DNA of 64,000 bases from Pseudarthrobacter sp. SSS035 (GTDB lineage: Bacteria; Actinomycetota; Actinomycetes; Actinomycetales; Micrococcaceae): assembly GCF_023273875.1 (NCBI RefSeq), contig NZ_CP096882.1, positions 2,604,001-2,668,000 of the forward strand, given 5' to 3'. A model generated the notes under the pieces. The model was given only the letters and a program-made list of their open reading frames with translations, was not told the DNA's origin and did no database searches. Shown in pieces: positions 18,794 to 27,820 of the stretch (its first letter is position 1; each line of letters starts with the position of its first letter). The position numbers and the translations under genes are program-made.

Positions 18794-19672
18794 CTACTTG
18801 CGGCCGCTGAGCTGCAGGACCTGCTTGAAGAGGCCGGAGTGGTCGAGGCCGCCGTCGCCCTGGTTGACGGTTGCGGCGACGAGCTGTGCGACGACGGCGC
18901 CGAGCGGGACGGCGACGTTGGCTTCGCGGGCTGCCGAGGTGACGATGCCGAGGTCCTTGTGGTGGAGGGCCAGGCGGAAGCCGGGGTCGAAGTTGCGGTC
19001 CAGCATCTTCTGGCCCTTCTGGTCGAGGACCTTGGAGCCGGCCAGGCCGCCGCCGAGGACCTTGAGGGCGGCGTCGGTGTCCACGCCATAGGCCTCGAGG
19101 AAGGCGATGGCCTCGCCGAGGACCTGGATGTTGACGGCGACGATCAGCTGGTTGGCTGCCTTGACGGTCTGGCCGGAGCCGGACGGGCCGACGTGGACGA
19201 TGGTCTTGCCGACGGCGTTCAGGACATCCTGTGCTGCCTCGAAGTCTGCTGCCTCGCCGCCCACCATGATGGAGAGTGCGGCGTTGATGGCGCCCTGTTC
19301 GCCGCCGGAGACCGGGGCGTCGAGGGGGCGGATGCCGGCTACGGTTGCTTCCTCGGAGAGGCGCTTGGCGACATCCGGGCGGATGCTGCTGGCGTCGATC
19401 CACAAGGTGCCCTTCTTCGCGTTGGCGAAGACGCCGTCCTTGCCGCTGACTACGCCCTCGACGTCAGGGGAGTCCGGCACCATGGTGATGACGACGTCGG
19501 CGTCCTTGACGGCGTCCGCGATGCTCGTGGCACCCTGGCCGCCCTCGGAGACGAGCTTGTCGATCTTGTCCTGGCTGCGGTTGAAGCCGGTGACGGCGTG
19601 GCCGGCTTTGACGAGGTTGATGGCCATGGGCAGGCCCATGATTCCGAGCCCGATGACTGCAACGTTGCTCAT
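18794..19672 (-). CDS. glxR: 2-hydroxy-3-oxopropionate (tartronate semialdehyde) reductase
   Basis: A 292-residue beta-hydroxyacid dehydrogenase reducing tartronate semialdehyde to glycerate with NAD(P)H. The Rossmann motif VIGLGIMGLPMAINL, the substrate loop DAPVSGGEQGA near 118, and the catalytic lysine in GQTVKAANQ near 170 are all present. It acts directly after Gcl and before GlxK in the pathway, matching the gene order hyi-glxR-gcl-glxK. Confidence 0.93.
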   Translation of the reverse strand: MSNVAVIGLGIMGLPMAINLVKAGHAVTGFNRSQDKIDKLVSEGGQGATSIADAVKDADVVITMVPDSPDVEGVVSGKDGVFANAKKGTLWIDASSIRPDVAKRLSEEATVAGIRPLDAPVSGGEQGAINAALSIMVGGEAADFEAAQDVLNAVGKTIVHVGPSGSGQTVKAANQLIVAVNIQVLGEAIAFLEAYGVDTDAALKVLGGGLAGSKVLDQKGQKMLDRNFDPGFRLALHHKDLGIVTSAAREANVAVPLGAVVAQLVAATVNQGDGGLDHSGLFKQVLQLSGRK

Positions 19673-19712
19673 TGTGGTTCCTTTACTGAAAGTCTGTGTG
19701 GTGGTGCGGGTG

Positions 19713-19763
19713 CCGGTGGTTGAGCTTGTCGAAACCCTGGATCTCGACAGGCTCGATCACCGG
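19713..19763. repeat. intergenic palindromic repeat, GAGCTTGTCGA family
   Basis: CCGGTGGTTGAGCTTGTCGA and the inverted CTCGACAGGCTCGATCACCGG form an imperfect hairpin between hyi and glxR. A related element lies at 40381-40466. It sits inside a transcription unit, so it is more likely an mRNA-processing or mobile palindromic element than a terminator. Confidence 0.6.
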
Positions 19764-20564
19764 TTAGTTGGCGACGCGCTGGCGGATGGCCCAGCTGAAC
19801 GCGGTTTCCGCCGGTTCCTTGTATTCGAGGCCGATGTAGCCGTCGTAGCCGAGTTCGCGGCTGCGGGCGATCCATTCGCCGAGGGGAAGCTCGCCGGTTC
19901 CGGGAGCCCCGCGGCCGGGGTTGTCGGCAATCTGGATGTGGCCGAAGTCCTTGGCGTGGTTTTCGATGACGGCTGCGACGTCGTCCCCGTTGACTGCCAG
20001 GTGGTAGAAGTCCGCGAGGAGCTTGATGTTCTCTGCGCCGGATTCAGCCTTGACGCGGGCGATCACCTTGAGGGCGTCCGCTGCCGTGAGGAGCGGGTAC
20101 CTGGCGGCGCCGCTGACGGGTTCGAGGAGGACGGTGCCGCCGATGCCTGCGACGCCGGCAGCTGCCGCGGCGAGGTTTTCGGCGCCGATGGCGTCCTGCT
20201 TCTCGGCCGATTCGCCGTCGACGCGGTTGCCGTAGAGGGCGTTGAACGCCTTGCACCCGAGGCGCTCGCCGATGCCGGCGACGACGTCGATGTTGTCCAG
20301 GAATTCGGTGGAACGCGCGGGCCAGGAGACCAGGCCGCGGTCACCGCCCGGCATGTTGCCGGCGTTGAAGTTCAGGCCGGTGAGCTGTACGCCGGCATCC
20401 TTGATGGCGTTCTCAAACCCGGTGGCCTGGGCGTCCGTGGGGACGGAGGTGTCGAAGGGCCACCAGAACTCGACGGCGTCAAAGCCGGCAGCCTTTGCGG
20501 CTGCGGGGCGCTCGAGCAGGGGAAGCTCCGTCAAGAGGATGGAGCAGTTCACTGTGTACGTCAT
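19764..20564 (-). CDS. hyi: hydroxypyruvate isomerase
   Basis: A 266-residue TIM-barrel isomerase interconverting hydroxypyruvate and tartronate semialdehyde. The N-terminus is of Hyi type (VNCSILLTELPLLERPAAA), and metal-site residues fall in LLEPVSG (about 147), LLADFYHL (about 184) and HIQIADNPGR (about 213). It is the first gene of the allantoin/glyoxylate unit; its promoter carries the paired TTYCGN-type dyads at 20625-20660. AAGGACC precedes the ATG. Confidence 0.92.
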   Translation of the reverse strand: MTYTVNCSILLTELPLLERPAAAKAAGFDAVEFWWPFDTSVPTDAQATGFENAIKDAGVQLTGLNFNAGNMPGGDRGLVSWPARSTEFLDNIDVVAGIGERLGCKAFNALYGNRVDGESAEKQDAIGAENLAAAAAGVAGIGGTVLLEPVSGAARYPLLTAADALKVIARVKAESGAENIKLLADFYHLAVNGDDVAAVIENHAKDFGHIQIADNPGRGAPGTGELPLGEWIARSRELGYDGYIGLEYKEPAETAFSWAIRQRVAN

Positions 20565-20624
20565 CGTAGGTCCTTCCGAGGAGGGCTTTGATCTATCTTC
20601 CCGCTTGCTTGGCTCTTCTCGAGT

Positions 20625-20660
20625 TTCCGCTTTGTGGAATTTAGATTCTGCTTTATGAAA
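20625..20660. promoter_or_regulatory. paired 15-bp dyads, candidate AllR/IclR-type operator of hyi operon
   Basis: TTCCGCTTTGTGGAA (20625-20639) and TTCTGCTTTATGAAA (20646-20660) start exactly 21 bp apart, two helical turns, in the 60-100 bp upstream of hyi. The same paired arrangement recurs at 37237, 41691 and 52555. IclR-family regulators typically bind such short dyads as tetramers, and the regulator at 37406 is the obvious candidate. Confidence 0.6.
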
Positions 20661-20747
20661 AGTTTAGGGAAGGCGGGCGCGCGAGTCAAGGGGGTGTGTG
20701 GGTTGGGAGGGGGTGGGGACAGTATTCTCTTCCCGACCGGGCATAAA

Positions 20748-20779
20748 GAACGGGCGGCTCCTGGCAGAGCCGCCCGTTC
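20748..20779 (-). terminator. intrinsic terminator of the CsbD gene
   Basis: Arms GAACGGGCGGCTC (20748-20760) and its complement (20767-20779) enclose a 6-base loop. On the minus strand the stem is followed by TTTAT, directly after the CsbD stop codon. Confidence 0.75.
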
Positions 20780-20791
20780 GATTGACTGTAC

Positions 20792-20968
20792 TTAGTGCCG
20801 CTTGAAGGCGTGCCTGATCTTTTCGCCCGCTTGCTTGAGGTCGGCCCGGACTGCGCGGGCCTTGCCTTCTGCCCTCATGCGGTCGTTTCCGCTGACCTCA
20901 CCGGCGGCCTTCTTTCCCTTGCCGTGAAGCCTCTCCGCGGCGTTGTGGATCCTGTCACCCAAACCCAT
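20792..20968 (-). CDS. CsbD-family small stress protein
   Basis: A 58-residue, highly charged protein too short for most ORF cut-offs. It reads MGLGDRIHNAAERLHGKGKK, then AAGEVSGNDRMRAEGKA and an alpha-helical lysine-rich end. This is the CsbD pattern, linked in other bacteria to general stress response; molecular function is unknown. AGGAGGACCGCA precedes the ATG and a terminator follows, so it is a complete monocistronic gene. Confidence 0.85.
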   Translation of the reverse strand: MGLGDRIHNAAERLHGKGKKAAGEVSGNDRMRAEGKARAVRADLKQAGEKIRHAFKRH

Positions 20969-21138
20969 TGCGGTCCTCCTTGTGGTGCGGCAGGTTCGGC
21001 TGATTGCCGCCTATGCCGCCACTTAAATTGTAGAAAGGAATGACCCCCTCGGACCTGTGGGCAGCCCAAAAAGATCTGCGGGAATGCGGGGGATCGAGGT
21101 AGTTCTGGTACCGGCCCCGCGGCTGAGTTCGGGCGCCT

Positions 21139-22083
21139 TCAGCTGCGCCGACGCCGGCGGACGAACTCCGGGACGGCTGCGCCTGCCAGGCCGATGGCCA
21201 GTGCCAGGAGGACGGTCGGGCCGGCGCCGCCGTCGGGTCCGAGTGTGGCAGTCAGGATCTGTCGGATCATGAGGGCCAATTCCTGCGGGTCCCGCTCCGG
21301 CAATCGTGTGCCCAGGACGTAATTGACGGAGATGAACAACGCCGGAACCACCCAAAGGGCAGCCAGGTTCACCAGCCAAACGAATGCGCGGCGGGCGGGA
21401 CGGAGGCCGCACCATGCCAGCGCCACACCAACCAGTACCGCGGGCAACCAGCGCAGCAGCGTCAATACCGCTGGCGACACATTGCCCGCTCCGGCCAGGT
21501 TCCCCGCCCACTCGCCGACCCACGAGCCAAAGGGCACGGCGACGAGTCCGATACCCAGGGCCGTGAGGCCCCTGGATTTCGCCGAGCCGAGCAGGAGCGC
21601 CACCATGCTCGCGGCGATGGATGCGATGACCCCTGCGAGCAGCCCGGCGAAATAGACTCCCGACGTCGTTCCGCCGGCCAAGCCGCCGGCGAGCACTATG
21701 AACGCCTGAACCGCCGCAGTGGCCTGCACCGCGAGAACACCAGCCGCCGCGCACCACTTAACCAGCCGTCGTCGGGCCGGTGACGAGAGCCGCACTGCCA
21801 GGCCGGCGGCTGCCCCGCCCACGGTCATCAGCGCAACGAGCGTGGTGAGTTCGTATTGGCTCAACGGCAGAAGCGACAGGGGCATCTGCTGCGGCAGCAC
21901 TTCCGCGCCCCAAAGGTTCTGCAGAGGAAGCTGCGCGCCGGTGACCAGCCACGGGGCCAGCCCAAGCAAACCCGCCAGAAGCCCGATCAACAAGGCGAGT
22001 GCTACGTCCTTGCCGATGGCGTGGGGTGGCATTTCGGCGCCAGGGGCCGGCCGCGCGGCCTGGTCGTGGTTGAGGTGGCTCAC
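21139..22083 (-). CDS. hypothetical polytopic membrane protein
   Basis: 314 residues with about eight hydrophobic segments (first at about 26-48, LALLIGLLAGLLGLAPWLVT) and short basic loops such as SSPARRRLVKW and RRRRRS at the C-terminus. I do not recognise the family. The internal sequence is Ala/Gly/Leu-rich with no catalytic motif. It may be an actinobacterial membrane protein of the permease or streptomycin-biosynthesis-membrane kind, but no function can be supported. No operon partner is evident. Confidence 0.6.
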   Translation of the reverse strand: MSHLNHDQAARPAPGAEMPPHAIGKDVALALLIGLLAGLLGLAPWLVTGAQLPLQNLWGAEVLPQQMPLSLLPLSQYELTTLVALMTVGGAAAGLAVRLSSPARRRLVKWCAAAGVLAVQATAAVQAFIVLAGGLAGGTTSGVYFAGLLAGVIASIAASMVALLLGSAKSRGLTALGIGLVAVPFGSWVGEWAGNLAGAGNVSPAVLTLLRWLPAVLVGVALAWCGLRPARRAFVWLVNLAALWVVPALFISVNYVLGTRLPERDPQELALMIRQILTATLGPDGGAGPTVLLALAIGLAGAAVPEFVRRRRRS

Positions 22084-22222
22084 GGAAATCCTTCGGTGTC
22101 AGGGATCAGGGTTGGGCCGCGTCTGGGCCAAGAGAACGTGGATCACCCTAAATACTACGCCGAATGGATTAATTACCGCAGGCCGGCACCGGCCGAAACC
22201 GCCCCGCACCGCCCGCCAAGCG

Positions 22223-22903
22223 TTAGACGGTCCGCGGCGCCTTGGCCAGGGTCTCGCTGAGTTCAGCAGCGTTCTGCCGCACCACATTCGCCGGACGGCC
22301 CGGCTCCGCGCGCCAGCTCTCGGAGAGCGGGCCGAGGTTCACCGTGTCGAAGCCGAACTCGTCATATAGCTTCGTCACGAGCTCGCTGGCCTCGGCGTGG
22401 TCGCTCGCGGTGACCAGGGCGCGGCGGTTCGGGGTGCGGGGAGGCGTGCCGTCCGTCGTGATCTCGCTGTACCGGATGTGGTTGAAGCCCTTCGCCACCT
22501 TGGACGTGGGCAGGTGTTCCTGCAACAGCGCGGAGGACGTGGTTTCGCCGTCGTCGAGGGCCGGAACATGGCCGTCGCGCTTCCAGTAGTAGTTGCCGGT
22601 ATCGATCACGATCTTCCCCGCGAGCGGCTCCACAGGGATGCTGCCGAGGCTCCTGAAAGGAATGGTCACGACGGCGAAATCGCCCGCCGCTGCTGCTTCG
22701 GCCGGCGTCGCGGCCCGGGCACGGGGTCCCAGTTCCGCCACGAGTGCGGCCAGCGTTTCGGGGCCGCGCGAATTGCTGATCACCACGTCGTAGCCGAGTT
22801 CCACCGCTTTGCGGGCAACCTCGCTGCCAATGTGTCCTGCGCCGATGATTCCGATGGTTGTCATATCCGGGGAAACACCGGCGCCCGTGGGGATATTTCG
22901 CAT
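22223..22903 (-). CDS. NADP oxidoreductase, coenzyme F420-dependent type fold
   Basis: About 226 residues (213 from the alternative ATG 22864; ATG 22903 has GAGGAACGGG upstream and is kept). A Rossmann domain starts TTIGIIGAGHIGSEVARKAV, then VVISNSRGPETL, VVTIPFRS and IVIDTGNYYWKRDG, the pattern of F420-dependent NADP reductase-like proteins. Members of this group often use only NADP(H) and act on unknown substrates. It stands next to an RDD membrane protein on the same strand, without tight coupling. Confidence 0.8.
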   Translation of the reverse strand: MRNIPTGAGVSPDMTTIGIIGAGHIGSEVARKAVELGYDVVISNSRGPETLAALVAELGPRARAATPAEAAAAGDFAVVTIPFRSLGSIPVEPLAGKIVIDTGNYYWKRDGHVPALDDGETTSSALLQEHLPTSKVAKGFNHIRYSEITTDGTPPRTPNRRALVTASDHAEASELVTKLYDEFGFDTVNLGPLSESWRAEPGRPANVVRQNAAELSETLAKAPRTV

Positions 22904-22939
22904 CCCGTTCCTCGCTGATTCAGTTCCTGCTGGGTGCCG

Positions 22940-23515
22940 TCAGACCACCACCGTCCCGGCCGCGCGATCGTGCGGTCCACGGCCTGTGAACACCACCATG
23001 GCGATGTATACCAATGCCGCGGCAGTTGAAGCCTGCAACCCCAGAAAAATCCACACGGGCGGCGCGGCATCATAGCCATGCTGGTAGAACGTCCACATCA
23101 TCTGCCACACGAAGAAATGGGCTGCCTCCCACGGCAGCAACTTCACCACTGTGCGGACCAGGATCCGGCTGCGGGAAGGAGCCGCGCCGTCGACACCCAC
23201 CACCGCCAGCCCCAGCCGGCGCTTGCCCCAGGTTGAATGGTGCGGACCCGACTCGCAGCGATACAGATAGACACCAACAACGAAGGTCAGCAGAAAGAAG
23301 TACAGCACCTGGCTGCCGAGCGGCCCAAGGGTTCCAAGGGTGTCCGGCAGAGATCCCATGACGACATGGGTCAGGAACGAGAGAAACCCCAGGAAAGCCA
23401 TCCACGCGAGGATAACGACGTAGTCGAGCAGCAAGGCGAGCAGCCGCCGCCATACTCCGGCCGGCTTGACTTCCCTTGTTGCGGCCACCGCCGGAGGCCC
23501 TGCAGCACGTGCCAC
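22940..23515 (-). CDS. RDD-family membrane protein
   Basis: 191 residues with four predicted membrane segments. The RDD signature is seen in AGVWRRLLALLLDYVVI (Arg-Arg...Asp) near 20-36, and TWGKRRLGLAVVGVDG follows near 95. RDD proteins are of mostly unknown, possibly ion-transport, function. The gene is divergent from the threonine dehydratase. Confidence 0.8.
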   Translation of the reverse strand: MARAAGPPAVAATREVKPAGVWRRLLALLLDYVVILAWMAFLGFLSFLTHVVMGSLPDTLGTLGPLGSQVLYFFLLTFVVGVYLYRCESGPHHSTWGKRRLGLAVVGVDGAAPSRSRILVRTVVKLLPWEAAHFFVWQMMWTFYQHGYDAAPPVWIFLGLQASTAAALVYIAMVVFTGRGPHDRAAGTVVV

Positions 23516-23637
23516 GGAATCACCCTGTACCTTGCCTCGTGTTTGGGGGGATTCTATCGCCGGATGCCCGGCGAAGGTCTATGCGGGCGATAGCCTGAAC
23601 GTTGAACCCAGCCCCACCCCGGAACGAGGATTTCCCC

Positions 23638-24570
23638 ATGATCACACGCACCGACGTCGACGAAGCCGCTGCCCGGATTGCGGGGAGGATCCGCGTCACG
23701 CCCGTGCTGGCGGCAGACCGCGGCCAGTTCCCCGGCGAGGTGTGGCTCAAATGCGAGTTCATGCAGCACACCGGCACCTTCAAGGCGCGGGGTGCGTTCA
23801 ACCGGGTCCTGGCCTGCCGGGAGCGCGGCGAGCTGAAGGACGACGTCGGCATCGTGGTGGCCTCCGGCGGCAACGCCGGCCTGGCCAACGCCTACGCTGC
23901 CAGGGAAGCCGGCGTACCCGCCACCGTGTTCGTGCCCGAGTCCGCCCCCGCCGTGAAGGTCAAGAAGCTCTGGGCCATCGGCGCCAACGTAGTCCAGCGC
24001 GGGGCCGAATACTCCGAGGCCTACGACGCCGCCATGGCCTACGCCGCCGAAACCGGCGCGGTCTACTGCCACGCCTACGACCAGGCCGAGATCGCAGCCG
24101 GGGCCGGCACCATCGGAACCGAGCTGCTGGAGCAGCTGGGCGACGTGGACACCGTGGTGGTGGCCGTGGGCGGCGGCGGGCTTATGGCGGGAGTCGCGGC
24201 CGCCGTGGAGGGCCGGGCCAAAGTGGTGGGCGTCGAGTCCGAAACCACGCCCACCCTGCACGCCGCGCTCGCGGCCGGGACCCCCGTGGACGTGGCCGTC
24301 TCGGGGATCGCCGCCGACTCCCTCGGGGCCCGGCAGATCGGCCGGATCGGCTTCGACGTGGCCGTCCGTACCGGCGTCCGCGCCGTGCTGGTCTCCGACG
24401 AGGACATCGTGGCCGCCCGCTCCCTGCTGTGGGAGCAGTACCGGATTATCGTGGAGCACGGGGCGGCCACGGCCTTCGCCGCCCTGCACGCCGGCGCCTA
24501 CGTCCCGGCCGACGGCGAACGCGTGGCCGTGATCCTCTGCGGCGCCAACACGGACCCCGCCACGGTCTGA
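23638..24570 (+). CDS. PLP-dependent threonine/serine dehydratase
   Basis: A 310-residue catabolic-type dehydratase (no C-terminal ACT regulatory domain) deaminating L-threonine or L-serine to the 2-oxo acid. The PLP lysine is Lys49 in TGTFKARGAFN, the substrate loop ASGGNAGLA is near 77, and the phosphate-binding glycine loop VGGGGLMAG is near 172. ATG 23638 is chosen with GAGGA 7-8 bases upstream; the frame is open a further 12 codons. Alone on the plus strand. Confidence 0.88.
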   Translation: MITRTDVDEAAARIAGRIRVTPVLAADRGQFPGEVWLKCEFMQHTGTFKARGAFNRVLACRERGELKDDVGIVVASGGNAGLANAYAAREAGVPATVFVPESAPAVKVKKLWAIGANVVQRGAEYSEAYDAAMAYAAETGAVYCHAYDQAEIAAGAGTIGTELLEQLGDVDTVVVAVGGGGLMAGVAAAVEGRAKVVGVESETTPTLHAALAAGTPVDVAVSGIAADSLGARQIGRIGFDVAVRTGVRAVLVSDEDIVAARSLLWEQYRIIVEHGAATAFAALHAGAYVPADGERVAVILCGANTDPATV

Positions 24571-24574
24571 GGTT

Positions 24575-25384
24575 CTACTGGTCCACCGCGACGACGTCCC
24601 TCCCGTTGAGCGGCTGGACCGGCCGGCTGTTGCCCGCGTGCGCCGCGCGCAGTGTGGCAAGCTGTCCGGCTCCCAGCTCAATGGGGGTGTCGAGGAGCAG
24701 CCAGCGCACGCCTTTCGAGCAGGGCGGAGTGGTCAGGCTGCCGTCATACGCGAAGTGGTCCAGCGACGCCGGGAACAGCGCCGGGAAGTCCACGACGCCG
24801 GCCGGCACCTTCTGCCCACCGGCTGCGGCCGGCACGCCGTCCGTGAACGGCGCCCACGCCGCATTGGCAGCCCCCACCGTGGCGAGGATCCCGACGACGG
24901 CCAGCCCGCCGTCGTCGGCCTGGTGGACGAAGTGGAACTCCGCTTCGTGCCGTACACCGCCCAGCGTGTGCTCGGACGGGGCGTGGAAATGCATCTGCTT
25001 GAAGGCGTACTGCTTGCCGCCAACCGTGATGCCCTGGGCCGTCAGTGCACGCAGTTCGGTGGTGTGGCCGTTATCGGTGATCTCGCCTTCCGAGGCGGAA
25101 TAGTCGACGGCGAGCGGTGCAGGGGACAGGCCGGAACCGCCGCCCACGTCGATGGGGGACTGGGCGGTGCCCGACGAGCAGGAGCCGAAATCGGAGCTCA
25201 AGGTGCCCCAGTGTTCGGGACCCTCGGCGCCGTCGTAGGACCAGGCATGGGGAGCTGCGGAGGCCGACGGCGAGGGTGCCGCGGCCCCGGCGGCGGACCT
25301 GCTGCAGCCGGTGACAAGTGCCAGCAGCCCCAGCCCGGATCCAACTATCAAAGACTTCCTGGTCATTACTTTGGCGCTGCGCAT
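24575..25384 (-). CDS. alpha-class carbonic anhydrase, lipoprotein
   Basis: About 269 residues from ATG 25384 (AAGGA upstream); in-frame starts at 25414 or 25366 are alternatives. A signal sequence ends in the lipobox LVTGC, then a Ser/Ala/Pro linker, then the alpha-CA domain beginning HAWSYDGAEGPEHWG. Zinc ligands are the three histidines in MHFHAPSEH and EFHFVH; SLTTPPCSKGVRW is the conserved substrate-pocket strand. The enzyme hydrates CO2 on the outer face of the membrane. Confidence 0.92.
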   Translation of the reverse strand: MRSAKVMTRKSLIVGSGLGLLALVTGCSRSAAGAAAPSPSASAAPHAWSYDGAEGPEHWGTLSSDFGSCSSGTAQSPIDVGGGSGLSPAPLAVDYSASEGEITDNGHTTELRALTAQGITVGGKQYAFKQMHFHAPSEHTLGGVRHEAEFHFVHQADDGGLAVVGILATVGAANAAWAPFTDGVPAAAGGQKVPAGVVDFPALFPASLDHFAYDGSLTTPPCSKGVRWLLLDTPIELGAGQLATLRAAHAGNSRPVQPLNGRDVVAVDQ

Positions 25385-25402
25385 TTCCATCCTTCGGGTC
25401 GT

Positions 25403-25437
25403 GTAGGTCCGCACCGGAGAGCCCGGTGCGGACCTAC
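25403..25437. repeat. 15-bp perfect hairpin upstream of carbonic anhydrase
   Basis: Arms 25403-25417 and 25423-25437 (GTAGGTCCGCACCGG and complement) with a 5-base loop. It lies in the 5' region of the carbonic anhydrase gene, just before the ribosome site. It could be an mRNA 5' stem or the end of a read-through transcript. Confidence 0.5.
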
Positions 25438-25531
25438 GACGACTACCACGGGGGGCCGGTGGCAGGTCTTGTCACAGAGGCTCACCGCAGGATGTGACAC
25501 CGGGGTGGCCATCACCACGGCCTTCCGGAAG

Positions 25532-26446
25532 TCAGGGCGCCGTGCTGGCGCCGGAAGCGTCTGTGTTCTCCGTTGCCCGTGAGGCTTCCGCAGCGGCCGG
25601 CACTTCGGCACCGAAGCTGCCGAGCAGGGTCAGGGAATCAGCCGACGGCGAGTCCGGCTTCGCCGAATACACCCGCAGCACCTGGTCGGGATCGTCGGGA
25701 AGCGTCAGGTCTTCGAAGTTCAGTTCCAGGTCCCCGACGACGGGATGGTGCAGCCGAACGCTGCCTGCGGACCCCGTGGCCAGCCGGTGTCCGGCCCACC
25801 ATTGGCGGAAGCGTTCGCTGTGCACTGCGAGTTCGCCGACGAGTTGATTGGCCTGGGGGTCGTTGGGGTGGCGGCCGATATCCGCGCGCAGGGTCCCGAC
25901 AGCTTCGGCCGCCACGGTCTCCCAGTCCCGGAAGAGATCGTGGGAGCGTGGATCGAGGAAAACCCATCGGGTGAGGTTCCGCTCCGCTGCCGGCATGGCC
26001 GGGAAATCGGCAAGCAGAAGGAACGCCAGGCGGTTGCCGGCCAGAACGTCTGTGCGCCGGCCCAGGACCAGGGCGGGAACGTTGCCCACGGCATCCAGGA
26101 GTTGGCGGAGCGCCGGCCGAACACCCTGTTCCGGAATGGGTGAATGCTGGGACTTCGCGCAGTTCTCCAGAAGGTCGAACATGTGCGCCTGCTCGCCAGG
26201 ATCCAGGCGCAGGGCCCGCGCCACTGAATCCATCACCGCCCGGGAGGGGTGGATGTTCCGGCCTTGTTCGAGCCGGGTGTAGTAGTCGGTGCTCACGTCC
26301 GCCAGGCGCGCGATTTCCTCGCGTCGCAGCCCGGGGACACGCCTGCCACCGGAGGTCGCGGCTATCCCGGCCTGCTCCGGCGTCAGCCGCGACCGCATAG
26401 CCTTCAGGAACTTTCCAAACTCCGCGCTCTGACCCATGTGTTCCAT
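25532..26446 (-). CDS. XRE-family regulator with MmyB-like domain (second copy)
   Basis: A 304-residue paralogue of the regulator at 3015. The helix-turn-helix contains SRLTPEQAGIAATSGGRR and GLRREEIARLADVSTDYY. The sensor domain contains WVFLDPRSHDLFRDWETVAAE. It is divergent from an aldo/keto reductase, like the first copy. The intervening dyad TAGGACTGCCAGTCCTA is its likely operator. ATG 26446 or the Met three codons later may start translation. Confidence 0.85.
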   Translation of the reverse strand: MEHMGQSAEFGKFLKAMRSRLTPEQAGIAATSGGRRVPGLRREEIARLADVSTDYYTRLEQGRNIHPSRAVMDSVARALRLDPGEQAHMFDLLENCAKSQHSPIPEQGVRPALRQLLDAVGNVPALVLGRRTDVLAGNRLAFLLLADFPAMPAAERNLTRWVFLDPRSHDLFRDWETVAAEAVGTLRADIGRHPNDPQANQLVGELAVHSERFRQWWAGHRLATGSAGSVRLHHPVVGDLELNFEDLTLPDDPDQVLRVYSAKPDSPSADSLTLLGSFGAEVPAAAEASRATENTDASGASTAP

Positions 26447-26483
26447 TGTCCAAGCCTGCGTCCCAGCTTTCCAGTGACGAAGG

Positions 26484-26500
26484 TAGGACTGCCAGTCCTA
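26484..26500. promoter_or_regulatory. 17-bp perfect dyad between MmyB-type regulator and aldo/keto reductase
   Basis: TAGGACTGCCAGTCCTA is a perfect inverted repeat around its central base, 38 bp from the regulator start and about 120 bp from the reductase. A degenerate version occurs at the equivalent place of the paralogous pair (2965-2984). It is a strong candidate operator for the XRE/MmyB protein. Confidence 0.6.
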
Positions 26501-26617
26501 GGAAAAGGAGGGAATGGCTTACCTGCTGACACGGCCTGCAGGCGTGCTTAGCGTTGAATGCAATAGCCCGCCCGTGCAGGGCTGTTCGAGCAAACACCAC
26601 CACCACCGGAAGAACTG

Positions 26618-27466
26618 ATGATGTCCCAGCCACAGGAAATTACCATCCCCACCGTGACCCTCAACAACGGCGTCCAGATCCCGCAACTCGGCTTCGGCGT
26701 ATTCCAGGTCCCACCGGAAGAAACGCAGCGCATCGTCGAGAACGCCCTCGAAGCCGGCTACCGCCACATCGACACTGCCGCGGCTTACCGGAACGAGGCC
26801 GGCGTCGGGGCAGCCATTGCAGCATCGGGCATACCCCGCGAGGAACTCTTCATCACCACCAAGCTGCGCAACGGTGAACAAGGAACGGCCCAGCAGGCCT
26901 TCCAGAACAGCCGCCAAGCCCTGGGCCTGGACTACCTGGACCTCTACCTGATCCATTGGCCCGTGCCCGCACAGGGACTCTTCACCGAGGCCTGGAATGA
27001 CATGGAAAAGCTGTACTCAAACAACCAGATCCGCGCCATCGGAGTTTCGAACTTCCTGGCTGACCACCTGGACATGCTCCTGCCGGTGTCGGACATTGTC
27101 CCGGCCGTCAACCAGATCGAAATCCACCCCGCCTTCCAGCAGCAGGAACTGGCGGCTAAGAATCGCTCCCTGGGCATTGCGGTGGAGGCATACAGTCCGT
27201 TGGGACAGGGCGCCGCCCTGGCGGCGGGCACCGTGAAATCCCTGGCCGCGAAATACGGTGCCACACCTGCCCAGATTGTGCTCGCGTGGCATCTCAGTCA
27301 GGGCACCATCGTCATCCCGAAGTCTGTCCAGGCCGCACGCATGCGGGAAAACCTGGGCTCTGCCGCCGTATCGCTAACGCCGGCGGAGGTAGCCGCAATC
27401 ACGGATTTGGAGTCCGGCGCCCGCACCGGCGGGGATCCCGCCGTCGCCGCGCACAGCCAAATGTAG
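26618..27466 (+). CDS. aldo/keto reductase (second copy)
   Basis: 282 residues; the catalytic tetrad is Asp52, Tyr57, Lys82 and His113 (LYLIHWP). The NADP-binding region is TIVIPKSVQAARMREN. The sequence parallels the reductase at 1860-2717 over its whole length. Substrate unknown; small reactive carbonyls are usual. The gene is divergent from its regulator and is followed by a small unknown gene. Confidence 0.9.
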   Translation: MMSQPQEITIPTVTLNNGVQIPQLGFGVFQVPPEETQRIVENALEAGYRHIDTAAAYRNEAGVGAAIAASGIPREELFITTKLRNGEQGTAQQAFQNSRQALGLDYLDLYLIHWPVPAQGLFTEAWNDMEKLYSNNQIRAIGVSNFLADHLDMLLPVSDIVPAVNQIEIHPAFQQQELAAKNRSLGIAVEAYSPLGQGAALAAGTVKSLAAKYGATPAQIVLAWHLSQGTIVIPKSVQAARMRENLGSAAVSLTPAEVAAITDLESGARTGGDPAVAAHSQM

Positions 27467-27565
27467 CCAATCCGCACCTGAGAAGTGCAAACCCGAAAGC
27501 CAGCGCACCACCGAACAACCGCGGGCACAAGTTCAGTGCCCGCCACAAATGACAAGAAGAGAACC

Positions 27566-27775
27566 ATGGATAATTCGCTGATGATGGCATGGGCAGTCGT
27601 CCACCTCATAAACGACGACAGCCGCAGCGCCCTGCCCGATGCCCCCGTTGTGCCACCACGGCAAGCCGGACGCGCACGCAGGAGACTGGCCCGCTTCCAG
27701 CGGCGGCTGGCCAGTCTCCTGCACGAAGCCGCGTGGGCAATTGAACCTGAACCGCGGACGGCTACTGAGCCCTGA
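27566..27775 (+). CDS. small hypothetical protein
   Basis: 69 residues from ATG 27566, which has AAGAGA upstream. It starts MDNSLMMAWAVVHL, has a basic middle (RARRRLARFQRRLASLL) and an acidic tail. No family is recognised. It lies 100 bp after the aldo/keto reductase and before a strong terminator, so it may be the last gene of that transcript. The possibility that it is a chance frame cannot be excluded. Confidence 0.4.
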   Translation: MDNSLMMAWAVVHLINDDSRSALPDAPVVPPRQAGRARRRLARFQRRLASLLHEAAWAIEPEPRTATEP

Positions 27776-27820
27776 CCCTGAGGCACGCCCCACACAGGCA
27801 AACGGCACCGGCCAAAACCT

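Noticed and set aside
25481..25500. GTCACA...TGTGAC inverted motif resembling a CRP/FNR-type site
   Set aside because: Short arms with wide spacing, a single occurrence, not at a clear promoter; too weak to call.
25366..25611. Minus-strand frame between the carbonic anhydrase and the MmyB regulator
   Set aside because: Covers a hairpin and low-information sequence; no start signal or family.
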